DNA of 17,642 nt. It comes from Chromera velia. Lineage: Eukaryota; Sar; Chromeraceae. Below the pieces are notes generated by a model. That model searched no databases, was not told where the DNA came from, and worked only from the letters and a program-made list of their open reading frames with translations. Shown here one piece after another: positions 1 to 9,799 of this stretch. Made by a program: the position numbers and the translations under genes. The stretch lies in contig JAHBMJ010002100.1 of NCBI GenBank assembly GCA_018398765.1, positions 5,140 through 22,781 on the forward strand, written 5' to 3'. The stretch's first letter is position 1. The number at the start of each line of letters is the position of its first letter.

Positions 1-36
1 CCCCCCCTCTCCCTTTTTCTTTCCTCTTTCCTTCAG

Positions 37-1849
37 GTTCACTGCCTACGTCCTCCTGCCGATGCACCCCGAGGGAGACCCCCACTCGGACGTCGTGCAG
101 CAACAACTGCGGTACCAGGCAGAGACCATGAAGATGATGTACAGGATGATTTCCAGCGCCATCGAACAGAAGGTGGAGGAGAACGTCAAGAGACGCCTCG
201 GGATCCACAAGGTCCGATCGTCTGTCTGAGTGGTCGCTCCTTTCTGTACGGCGTCCAATCACTTCTTTCTTTCCTCGGTTCTTGTTCTTACTTCCTGTTG
301 TTCTCTTGCATCTCGGGTCCTGTTGCTTCGTCTTCATCTGTCTTTAGCATCTGAATTGGCGGCCTTTCTCGTTCTATTTTTGTGCATAGAAATTAGTTCT
401 GGAGTTTTCTCGCTGTCTTTTTTGCTATCTTCTCGCTCCCCCCTTTCTCTCCCCTTCCCCCTTCTCCCCGCTCGTATGCATATGCACGTGCATGGGTGGT
501 GAGTGTGCAGGTTTCCACGTTCGGGTTTGAGGTCGAAGGCGTTGGGGCAGTCCAGTCGAGTCAGTCTCTGCAGACCCTCCTGAATCAGCTGGGCGATCCC
601 CAGATCTCCAAAATGGCAGAGGAGATCAGGAAGGAAGAGAGGACGCGCATCGGAGAGCCTGCAGACTATCTCCTCTTCCTCTGCCTGGGACAGAGGTCAA
701 AGGATGTGCACGCCCTCGAGACCGCACCCGTGACAGACAACCAGAGGAGACTCCTGCGTGTGCGGCGCCACCCCATTCAGGTCAGTCAGTCAAGCAGGCA
801 GGCAGGCAGGCGGGTACAGACGCCCTGTAACAGCTCTGAACCTGTCAATCACAACAATACTCACTGAAGTAGAGCGATGTCGGCACTTTTCTTGGCACGA
901 TTTGCGTCACAGTCCTCCCAAAGAGTTCGTACTACATGAAGTCGGGCTGCACTCGAGACCAGGTAATCCATCGCAACACTTGCCGTCTCTGTCTCTATCA
1001 TCATCGTTCTCTGGGTTGTTGGATTGATACGCTCCTATCGATGCCCTCCCTTACGCTGTGGTTTGTGAGGTGAGTGAGTGCAGGTGATGTCGAATGTGAT
1101 GATTGCCGACGACCAGTACGCCATCGTGGGCTCTGCCGGTCTGACCACGAGGTCTTTGGCAGGCACCAGGGACACGGAGATTGCAGTCGGGTGCCACCAG
1201 CCGGCTTACGAGGCGACGGAGTCTCGTGTGCCGAGAGGGGAGGTCCACGCGTTCCGTCTGTCCCTCTGGCAGGAACACTTCGGGAAGATCATGGAGGCCT
1301 TCAGGGACCCTCAGACAAGAAACTGTATGCGCACCGTGCAGGTAGGTGGGTAGGGAGATTCGGAGTGCCAGACCAGAACGCAAGTCTGCTAGAAACGGGC
1401 GGGGGGGAAGTGTTCCTGTAATTCACAACAAGGGTAGTTGGTTCGTGACGCGCGTAGAGAATAGTTGTATGAGCATGGGTGCGAAGAAACTTTCTGTTTG
1501 CTTTTCCTTCCTGATCTACAGAAACGCCTGTTCGTCCATGTGTTGCGTTTGGCTGACGTTGCGTGTAATCTCCTGCCAGCAAGACCTGGAAATTCTCCGT
1601 TCCTTTCAAATGAGTGTTTGTTTGTTTGTTTGTTTGTTGTTTTTGTTTGTGCAGGAGAGTGTGTGGGCCAACTGGGCTCAGTACATGAGCGACACCCCCT
1701 CGGACATGGAGGCCAACGTTCTCCCTTACCCTCTCGTGGCGGGTCCTGATGGGGAGCTGTACCCAATCACAAACAACGGGTGCTTCCCCGACACGTCTGC
1801 TCCCGTTTGGGGTGGGGCCTCGTCGCTGGCCTCCATTCTGACGGCATGA
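37..1849 (+). CDS. PLD: Phospholipase D, C-terminal four exons (5'-partial)
   Basis: This is the C-terminal half of a eukaryotic phospholipase D, the family that hydrolyses phosphatidylcholine to phosphatidic acid. Exons read from the sequence are 37-211, 511-780, 1084-1341 and 1655-1849 (TGA at 1847-1849), giving 298 residues. All three internal introns are phase 0, and base 37 completes a codon begun upstream. Family landmarks appear in order: LPMHPEG then QAETMKMMYRMI (plant-type PLD has PMWPEG and RRTMEMMYKDI), DYLLFLCLGQRS (family NYLTFFCLGNRE), ADDQYAIVGSA and RDTEIAVGCHQP around the second HKD site, and a C-terminus with CFPDT and a hydrophobic last segment. The second active site reads V-M-S-N-V-M-I-A-D-D, where active enzymes have H-x-K-x4-D: H is M, K is N, D is kept, and the N of the following GSxN is G. 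The first HKD motif and the lipid-binding N-terminus lie outside the window. The family call is firm; catalytic activity is doubtful. Confidence 0.93.
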
Positions 1850-1940
1850 GGGTGGATGGGTTGAGGGGGGAGAGGGAGGGAGGGGGTTTGGAAGGAAGGA
1901 AAGACAGGGGGGAGGGAGACTCGATAGAGGGGTGGAGAAG
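1848..1940 (+). repeat. G-rich polypurine tract in the presumed PLD 3' UTR
   Basis: Immediately after the PLD stop codon the + strand is almost purely G and A for about 90 nt, with many runs of three to six G separated by one to six bases. Such spacing could fold into a G-quadruplex in DNA or in the transcript. It may also simply be low-complexity sequence. Confidence 0.6.
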
Positions 1941-2840
1941 TCTTTTTGGGTGCATTTTTCTCCTCCAGCCCACTTTCATTGAATCTTCATTTTTTCACTC
2001 ATGCACCCACTGTCTGTCCGTGTGAACTGTCCCTTCCATGTCAACACATTGGTCGATTATACATAGGCAACTTGAAATGCGTTCGAAACATATTTTCTCC
2101 CTGGTATCCTCGACCTCTTCTTCGTCGTCGATCCTTCTGTCTGTCTGTTTGTACCGAGGGGGGATGGATACCGTAGCTGCACTTTTTCTGGTATTGATCA
2201 TTTACTGACGTTCTTCTGTAAACAGGGTGCGTTTTTGAAAAAAAGCATCTATTGACGGAATTCTGGTTCCATCTGGAAAGTGATTGATTCTTCATTGCAG
2301 CACTGTTCTTCCTCCTTTACGACGATGCAAAAAGAGGGCCTTATGCGTTGCTTTTCTTCGTCCTTCCATCTTTCCATTGCCACCAGGAAAACAGGCCTAT
2401 CTACTTGGTGGCATGGGGAATTCTGTCTGTTGGGTCCGTTCATTCGTATGACTTTTTTCGTCGGTTGGTTCGTGGCATCTCTGTATAGGTTGGATGCCTG
2501 GCGTGACGGACAATTTTATTTATTCACTTTTCGACTCACGGAAACGGATTCTCAGGAGGACTGAGGTGGAGCGATAGGGTCCCTTTGTCACCCCACCCTG
2601 CCTTCATGTATCTTCCCAGTTCTGCCTCTTTTCTCCCTTCCCCCCTCCTCTCTGACGGCCTTCTTTCTGTTTTTCTTCGCGGTGTCCACCTTTGTGCCCT
2701 TTCGATCGATATGTGCAATTAGGTTCGGTACGAGAGAGACAGAGAAAAACAACCTGCCTGTCTTGCGGAGGGACTCACAGGGCGAGTAAGTGTACTACTG
2801 CTGAAAGCGGCATAGTGATTTTTTCTGCGCTTCCGTTGAG
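1941..2840. other. Non-coding spacer, T-rich
   Basis: This stretch has no reading frame resembling a known protein. It is pyrimidine-rich, with short CTGTCTGTCTGT-type runs. Short open frames on both strands have biased, unconvincing composition. No clear polyadenylation signal or promoter was identified. Confidence 0.5.
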
Positions 2841-2916
2841 GGGGAAGTACTTAGAAGTGAATACAATGATAGACAGTCTTGGGGGAGTACTTAGGCATGG
2901 ATACACTGACGGTCTT
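2841..2916. repeat. Imperfect tandem duplication, about 40 bp, two copies
   Basis: Copy one (2841-2880) and copy two (2881-2916) share the core AGTACTTAG, then a GATACA/AATACA block and an ending in G(T/A)CAGTCTT or GGTCTT. They differ by a few substitutions and about four deleted bases. This is an old local duplication in non-coding DNA. Confidence 0.65.
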
Positions 2917-3137
2917 CAAAGGAAAGAAGACTACAGATACATTTGCGTCTGTACAGAAGCTTTGAATATCTATGTATGTTGGTGCTTGTGTGGGGGTGCT
3001 CCTTTCTTCTTCTCAACAAAAATCAAGCGAGACCTTCCAGCGTCCTAAGCGGACGTGTCGATGTCGATCTTCGCTTGGAATGAAATCTGAAAATGGACAT
3101 GAGAAGCCTGCAGGGAGCAGCTGGTGGGGCAGTTGTT

Positions 3138-3213
3138 CGTTGAGGGAAAATTAGAAAAAATGAAGGCGAGATCAACGTTGAGGGAAAATTAGAAAAAATG
3201 AAGGCGAGATCAA
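3138..3213. repeat. Perfect 38-bp tandem duplication
   Basis: The unit beginning CGTTGAGGGAAAATTAG occurs at 3138-3175 and again, without any difference, at 3176-3213. Perfect identity implies a recent duplication or a sequencing/assembly duplication. No coding frame crosses it convincingly. Confidence 0.95.
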
Positions 3214-3838
3214 TTGCGCTACAGTGACTCAGACCGTGAAATCAAAGCACAGAAGGGAAGCTGTGAAAAAAAAGAAGTCTGGTTGTCAAAGGTGCATGTG
3301 AACTTGATTGATTCGTTCCGTCTTTTTGTTGTATATTAGTTAAATCCTTGTGTTTGTTGTGTCCGTGTCTGTGCATGTTCGTGGGCGAGGGTGCAACACC
3401 TGCTCGTGTCGCCTAGCTGCTTCCATGCGATTGCTGTGCCAAAAACCGCTTAAATGGCACCGGATGCAATTTGAAATGTCCTTCTTGAAAGAAGAAGGAA
3501 GCAGTGCGTGACGATCACATGACGATCTGTATGTGTGTCGGGTCTTGGATGTTTTTCCTGTATGGGCGCGCATGTTTTGCACTGGACTGGAGTATTTCAA
3601 GACTCAGTCTTGGGCCTTTTTGCCAATGATATGCATATCGTTCCTTTTGTGTAGGCCCGTGTCGATGCGTGCATATGCACATGTGCACATACGCATGTTT
3701 CGCTGAACATGCAGTGCCAATATGGATCGAGCGCCCGGTGCCGCGCATGCCAGGAACTGAGCTTGTCGAGGTTCGAGGATGTTATACATGTCAGAGTGCC
3801 AGTAGTTGAGTAGCACTCTGTTTGTATCTATCCTTTAG
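3214..3838. other. Non-coding spacer
   Basis: No gene is recognised here. The region includes a purine-pyrimidine alternating tract (listed separately) and several ATGCAT-type short palindromes. Minus-strand open frames of 70-86 residues overlap one another and have no recognisable motifs. Confidence 0.45.
3665..3698. repeat. 34-nt alternating purine-pyrimidine tract
   Basis: Every base from 3665 to 3698 alternates purine and pyrimidine. The middle contains the perfect palindromes GCACATGTGC and ATGTGCACAT, and the whole tract is close to self-complementary. Such tracts can adopt Z-DNA or a cruciform under supercoiling; whether this one does is inference. Confidence 0.85.
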
Positions 3839-3839
3839 T

Positions 3840-4135
3840 AGGATGCATGATGCTATATGATGCATCATTTTAAATTTTCTAGTGAATCATCTTTTAGTGT
3901 TTATTAATGTGTTTACATATGGAATATTTATTTTTTTTAATGACTTGAATAATGAGAGTATAGAATGTCTTTTAACATTTTTTTTGTGAATGAATGTTAG
4001 CTTTCTGAAACTGTGTTTTTAAACTTTTAATAGCATAGGCCAAGTTTATTAAAATTTTTCTCTAATCTAATTAATTTTAAAATTTAGTTGAGTAGTTTTT
4101 AGTGTACGTAGAATTTTTATGTGAATTCCCGATAC
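3840..4135. other. AT-rich island with hairpin at its left edge
   Basis: Base composition drops abruptly to mostly A and T between two GC-richer regions. At the left boundary, GATGCAT (3842-3848) is inverted as ATGCATC (3860-3866) with an 11-nt loop. At the right boundary GC content rises sharply in a C/G-rich stretch with CCCGGGC. Similar islands recur at 9190-9660 and 11215-11560, so this may be a decayed transposable-element fragment. No coding capacity was seen. Confidence 0.4.
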
Positions 4136-4623
4136 CTTTCAGGGCCCCGGATTTACCCGGGCTGCCCTCAGGGCGCACAAACTTCACTATAGCTCTAGGC
4201 CGGCCTTCGCGCGCATTTCAACAAACTTGATTCGCGCGCGAACAAACTTGTTTATGCATGCGCGGATGAATGCATGCATGCAGGACATCGCGACTTTGAG
4301 ATTATTAAGTTGACGACTCAAAGATGCTTCATTTCTCGCGTCCTTTCTTTCACTTGCCACCCACTTCAGTGCACAAAGAGAGCGGTCTTTCGTGTGGGGG
4401 GCTCTTACTTTACACCGATAAGAAGACAGCCCAGGAAGCATTCGCGACCACGGTGTCAGGTCGCATGTGTGGGCACCATACCATGCATGTTCTGACCTGA
4501 GAAGCAGCATGTGGCATAGCGGGTTGTACACGGAAACGGTTCTTTGAGTGGCGGAAGTTTCGAAAGTCCTCCAAGGATGCGTTATGCCCCGACTTTAGCA
4601 TAATAAGGACACCGAACCGAGCA
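4136..4623. other. Upstream region of the nine-exon gene
   Basis: This GC-balanced sequence lies before the proposed start codon of the next gene. It contains CGCGCG-rich patches around 4208-4240 and ATGCATGC runs around 4254-4281. No TATA-like element or other promoter signal can be assigned with confidence, and additional upstream exons cannot be excluded. Confidence 0.3.
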
Positions 4624-6448
4624 ATGGCAATGACAATGAGAACGACCTGCCTGATCTTGGTGATCACCAAATTGGCAGATAGTCTTTTCTTCCTCATTCT
4701 CGACCTCATCATGCTCGCACCCATTCCCCTTGTGTGTGACATCTTCTGTCAGTCTGTTCACCCTGTCCAGCTCGCAGAGAGACCCTGTTCTCCAGAGGGT
4801 GCTCACTGTCTTTTCCTTTTCACTCCTCATGTCTGCAGCTCTGTGCATTGCCTGGGTTTCCTTCTCCGGCGCTGCACACCGACACACAAAGGCGCTGTGG
4901 AGTGCCACCGGGATGACACTCGTGGACCTCTTTCAGATTGTAAGTGGGTCCGTCCATTTCCACGTTTCTCTTCCTTTGTTTTCTTTTCTTCCCTGCAAAC
5001 ACACGCATCACCGGAGTGTCCAGACTGAGAAGAATCTAGAGGGTTGAGCGAGCACATGGGCCTGCATGGTTCCGCATCCTCTGGACACGGTTGACACTGT
5101 TCCACTTTGGGGGTGGATTGCTCTTCTTCCTTTGATCGAACCCACCTGCACATGCGTCTCCGTGCCTCCCTAGTCTCCCCCTTTCGCTCAAGCATTCGAT
5201 CCTCCGCGAGAATGGCGCCGACGCAGCTCTTCCCGTTATGTTACCGTGAGGAGGCTTACTGCTTACTTCTCTTGCCTTGTCTGGCCTTGCCTGACCTCAT
5301 TCATTCGCTCGTGATCCTTTTGCTTTCTTCTGAATTTGTTTGAACATTGAGGTTTGCTGCATCTGGTTCCTTCTCCTTTTGCTGTTTGGCAGGTGGCCTT
5401 CCACACTGCTGCACTGTTCGTTGCCAAACCGATCCTGGCAGGGGGACCGGAGGCACTTCTACGTCTAAGTGCAGCGGGGGAGAAGGTGAAGAGACGCATG
5501 CCCGGCCTCTCCGTGCTGCTGTGGCGACTGCTTCTCACGTGAGCCAGTCAACTGCATCGACTGTTTTATTATCTGTCTGTCCCTCCCTCCCTCCCTCCCT
5601 TTCTCTCCTTCTCCTTTCTTTTGTGAGTGGGCGCCAACTGTGGTACAATCCGTCGGTCCTCTCTAGAAACGTCCCGCTCCGCATTTCTCTCTTTGGCCTC
5701 TCCAAATCGACTCGAGAGAAGTGAACGGATTGATCCTTAAACCACCACTCCCGCTCCCTCGTCTTACTGGTGTGTGCATGCAGGGGGTATGAAGCCTTCA
5801 CGCTCTTCTGCCTCGCATTCGGTTGGTCAGTTTGCATGAAGGAGCCGGCAGGGGGGCAAGCACAAGAACCCAGCCACCTCGTCCTGCAATCAGAGGTTCC
5901 ATTAGTAAGACGAGAAAACTTAATGTGGAAATAGAACAGAAAGAAAGGACACAGAATTTCGAAACTTGGCTGCAACAGGGAAATTCTGTGAGAGAGCATT
6001 AGTCTACCGCAATGAGCAAGTTTATGCCAATCTTGTGAAGAGATTTGGGTCTTCCCCTCCTTGCTCTCCTCTAGACTCTCTCGATCTTTCTCTTCCACTT
6101 TCTGTTTGTGCATTCATGCAGATCTGGCACAAGCAGACAGGAAGAAGATGCTGTCCTCGAGCTCCTCCGAACCTTCTTCTCTCTGCTCTTCCTGTACGTC
6201 AGCCTTCCTTCTGTCACCCCTTCTTTCTTCTCCTCCTTTCTCATAAGGAACGTCCAGAGAGAGTCGTCTTTGTGAGATGAGGAAAGCGACAGACGTCTAT
6301 TCTTCCCTTCCTTCCTTCCTTCCTTCCTTCCTTCCTTCGTCTTCACTTTTAAACATCGTTCCTTGTTTCCCCATTTGTATCTCCTCCTGGCGTATCCTCC
6401 GTAAGCTGCATTGTTGGGTTCCTACTATTTCACTGGCTACGGTCAAAA

Positions 6449-6485
<37 letters not shown>

Positions 6486-8785
6486 TGTGCGCGTGCGCGT
6501 TTGTGTGTGTGTGCCTGTCCCTCCCTGTATGCAGACGGCGATTCGATTTCGTCAGGAGACGGTACGCCCTGTTCCTTCAGTCCCACTCTTATGAACCTGC
6601 ATGACACTTGAAAAGACTGCCTGGCTGTGTCTGACGTCGACCCGCTCTCTCTGGCTTGTGGTGTAATCCACCAGACAAAACCACCCTGCCTCTCTTGCCT
6701 CCTCACGACTCTGCACCGTCTGTTTCTTTTGCTTGGATCGTTCTGTTGCCTGCCGTTTGTTTTTTGTGTGTGTCCGCTTCTTCTTTTTTTAGGCCTCCGT
6801 TTTGCTTAACCTCTTCAGCATGGCCCGTTCTCGGACAAACACTTCCAAACGGTCAATAATGATGGAATAGTTGTTCTCTTATTGTTTTTCTGTGTGCCAC
6901 TGATCCCCTCCCAACCTCTTTACGCGCCTCCCCTGTCCCCTCTTTGGAAAAGAGAGCATGTTTGAAAACAATGCATGCGCCCTCCCTCCGTTCATGGATG
7001 CAGAAGAAGAAGGCTGGGGCCTGGACCCTCAACGATCCGGGCGACGCCGTCCCTCAGACTACCCGGAGGACTTCAGAGACCCCTCTCTCTCTCTGACACT
7101 CCAGGGGGGGGGGAGAGAACCTCAAGGAATCCCGGGGGCAGCAGCTGTCGGGAGGGAAACCAGGGAGAATGCGTGTGACGGGGAGGGAAGGAGAGCGATT
7201 GGAGGTCAGGGACACGCACACGGGTCTGAAGGAGAGGGTCTCTTTCTCCTTTCGACTAGGGAGGAGGACCCTGCGGGAAGAGGGGCAGAACGAATACTCA
7301 GCGGTCGCTCTTCAGAATATTTTGGTAAGTCGGTGTGATGATGCATCCAGACAGCAAATTCTCTTTTCAATCGACTCAACAAGGAGTCAGAGGGACGGTG
7401 AAATTTGACCTGGCATCCGAATTTATCATAGTCACACTGCAGGAAGACTTTCTATCGGATCCTTTCAACAACAATTTGTCTCTCTTCTCTGGTGCCTGCT
7501 TGTCAATGCCCCTGTTCATGCAGGCGACGATGCCGGAGGGTTTGATCCGACTGCCTCGATTGAAGGGGGGGGTTTGATGGGTTCCTGGAGACAACAGGAA
7601 GGAGCAGCAGGAGGAGGAACGGGCGAGGCAGGGTCGGGGGGTACGGTACAAGGAGTGGCACTGCCAGGGACGTCTGCGCCCTTTTGTGCCTCAAAGCCAG
7701 CCGAAGGAGAGAAAGGAGGAGAAGAGAACGGTGAGCAGAGTGTGGCGGGACAGAGGGAGTCCACCAGGGCTTCTCTGTCCATCGGCTCTCCCAGCAGAAA
7801 CACCAGGACGTTCCTTCTCCATCAGGCCTCCTCCTCCTCTTCCTCTTCTTCCTCTGCATCTGTGTCTGCACAGACTCCAGGAAACCTGCAGGCAGAGAAT
7901 AAAGAAGGAAATGAACAAACAGAATCCGATCCTTCGTCTTCCTCCACAGCCGCCTTGGGGGAGCAAAGAGACCTAAAGCGTCCCCTTTTGGCCCCAGAGC
8001 CCAGCAACGGGTTGAATTTCTCTTTCGGCTCCCCCAATTCCGCCAACGCACCAAGCTCCCAGCTGCAGCTGCCTAGCCAACCCGCACACCACGAGGCGGA
8101 CGAGGAGTTGGCTTCTGATGCTGACGCCTTTGCAGCTGGCACCCCCTCTCAGTGGGCTGCTACTGCCGACTTCGGCAAGATTTCAGGAGAAAGGGCTGTC
8201 ATGGCAGCGGCTGTACTCACAAGGAATCGAGAGACTGGAAAAGAAAGCGAAAGAGAAGATGGAGAAGGGGAAGAGGAAGGAAGCCGGTCATCGACTGTCC
8301 GTGCGGCATCTGAGAGGCGGGAGACGGCAGAGGGAGGAAATCTTTCGAGAGCTTTTGCAGAAGGGGGGGTGCAGACTGACCCTCCCCCCCCTACAGAGGA
8401 AGCCCTCAATTCCAATCTGCCCATAATGCTGCCTTCCCTCAGCTCTGCCTTCCAGAGAACGGAAACCTTCCCAACAGAGCCAAACAGGCTCCAACCGACA
8501 CCCCCGTCTGGCTCTACGGCAGCACGGAGACCCCGAACCCCCCCCTCGGCTTTCTTCTACGGCGATCAATTGCACGAAACTCGACGTGCACAGACCCCCT
8601 CGAGATTGCGAGATTACAGAGAACAGCAGCTGCAAGCACAGAGGGAGGGGGGAAGTGGACAATCGCAGCAAAGACCCGCCACCGCTCATCCCGCCGGAAA
8701 AGAAAGCGAACGAAACAATCGACGAAGCGAATTCTTTTTCGGCGAAAATGAGCCCTTTGATGAAAAGGACTGTGAACCAGTCTGA
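4624..8785 (+). CDS. Unrecognised multi-exon protein: N-terminal membrane segments plus long disordered tail
   Basis: I do not recognise the family. A frame-consistent model uses exons 4624-4731, 4778-4939, 5393-5538, 5784-5904, 6141-6193, 6535-6561, 6793-6851, 7004-7324 and 7524-8785 (TGA), giving 752 residues with matching phases at every junction. Donors GTAAGT at 4940 and 7325, GTGAGC at 5539 and GTACGT at 6194 are strong. Hydrophobic stretches lie at about residues 8-35, 44-63, 76-103, 129-155 and 184-197, so an integral membrane protein is inferred. From residue about 206 the protein is charged, Ser/Gly/Glu/Gln-rich and probably disordered, with a Ser run encoded near 7826-7859. The motif F-[FY]-[FY]-G-[DE] or close variants recurs (SEYFGDD, SAFFYGDQ, SEFFFGEN). 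The weakest points are the start codon, the 46-nt first intron and the 5905-6140 intron; the better-looking acceptor at 6121 does not fit the frame. The last two exons are the most secure. Confidence 0.6.
5578..5600. repeat. (CCCT)n microsatellite in intron
   Basis: Five to six CCCT units lie in the intron between exons 5393-5538 and 5784-5904. They form part of a general pyrimidine-rich tract and have no evident coding role. Confidence 0.8.
6305..6338. repeat. (TTCC)n microsatellite in intron
   Basis: About eight uninterrupted TTCC units lie in the intron between exons 6141-6193 and 6535-6561. Open frames reading poly-Ser/Leu-Pro or the antisense Lys-Glu-Gly repeat through it are artefacts of the repeat. 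Confidence 0.9.
6449..6514. repeat. Compound (CT)n(GT)n(GC)n microsatellite in intron
   Basis: About ten CT units run directly into about ten GT units, then GCGCGTGCGCG, then more GT. It sits about 20 nt upstream of the acceptor TATGCAG at 6534, so it may act as, or disturb, the polypyrimidine tract for the 27-nt microexon. Its GT half is also a Z-DNA-prone sequence. Confidence 0.9.
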
Positions 8786-9180
8786 GTTGACTACTTCCGC
8801 CTTTTTGTAAAAAGAAGCAAATCATGAGACCCCAGAAACGGGCTCTCTTGTTCTTAAAAATGACACCATGCGACCGTAATGCATCAACAGGAAACGGTAT
8901 TTTTTCATGTCCGTCTCAGATTGAGAATGCGACACTGCATGCCGGACTGAGAATTCAGAATGTAGACGCCCCATCGAGTGCATGCAGTTTGCTGTCTCGT
9001 AAGCGTCGTCACCGGTCACAACGCAAAAGAAGCTCTCCGTGAAGAAAAAACATCCTCAATCTAAACATTGAAAACAGAAGTCTAACAACAGTCCAACTGA
9101 GCGTTGCAGAAACTGGAAAAAAACGTGTGACTTCACTTTTGCCACGGGAAATCCCACGGGACGTGGTCTATAGTACGTGG
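8786..9180. other. 3' flank of the nine-exon gene
   Basis: No gene is recognised after the stop at 8785. A short open frame at 8824-9042 has no motifs. No canonical AATAAA signal is present close to the stop codon, so the 3' end of the transcript cannot be placed. Confidence 0.4.
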
Positions 9181-9189
9181 TAAGTGATC

Positions 9190-9665
9190 AGTTAGCGGAT
9201 CAGCGTGAATTACATTTGCATTTTATAAGAGTTCACCCATATAGTAATTAAGTTCTCCCTACTATAGTCTACCGTTGGTTTTAATTGAAAATATGTAAAT
9301 GGAAAGCCAAAATTGTGCATTGTCAGACGGTCTCAGACCTAGACTCCTAGTATCAGACAGACTCTAACCTAGAATTGAGGATTCTAACAGATATATCAGT
9401 GTTACACGATATCATCTTTTTGTCCTATACACATAATTGATACTATAATATCCATGCACTCTTAATCATGATTGTATTTGATTTATTGGCATTTATATAT
9501 ACTATAAAATTTTAAGTTGGATTTTATATTTATTTTTTGAGTAACTAGAAATTTTACTAAATTTTTTTTGCTTTTCACTAGAATAGAGATAGCTATCGTA
9601 TCGATATCATATCGTATCGTATCGGTATCGGTATCGAAGTATCGACTATCGGTTCTTTTTTGAGC
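9190..9665. other. AT-rich island
   Basis: This is strongly AT-rich, non-coding sequence. It includes loosely repeated GACxGxCTCxAACCTAGA motifs near 9325-9390 and ends in a GTATCG-rich array (listed separately). It resembles the other AT-rich islands in the window and probably belongs to decayed mobile DNA. Confidence 0.4.
9588..9650 (+). repeat. (GTATCG)n-like array, left member of an inverted pair
   Basis: After the palindrome-containing core GATAGCTATCGTATC (9588-9602), the sequence consists of irregular repeats of ATATCGTATCG, GTATCGGTATCG and related hexamers. The same 15-nt core occurs in reverse orientation at 11458-11472, next to matching ATACCGATATGATACCG repeats. Confidence 0.75.
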
Positions 9666-9799
9666 GGCCGAGTATCGGTTAGTATCGGCTTACGTACTTA
9701 GAGCTTGTGAAGGACTAACTGGGCTAATATATGGTAAGGCGCGTGCCGGGCCGGGCCTCAAAGCTCGAAGACCGGGCGCGGCCGGGCCCAGTAATACGT

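Noticed and set aside
1301-1766. Minus-strand frames over the third PLD intron
   Set aside because: They overlap real exons in antisense and have no motifs.
4582-5195. Minus-strand frames of 108-122 residues opposite the first exons of the nine-exon gene
   Set aside because: Biased Arg/Glu/Lys composition mirrors pyrimidine-rich plus-strand sequence; no supported splice structure.
6443-6706. Minus-strand frame with His-Thr and Arg-Glu repeats
   Set aside because: The peptide is a direct translation of the CT/GT microsatellite.
7503-8142. Minus-strand open frames of 90-180 residues opposite the disordered tail
   Set aside because: They mirror the plus-strand exon, are Ser/Leu/Arg-rich by complement, and have no splice partners or motifs.
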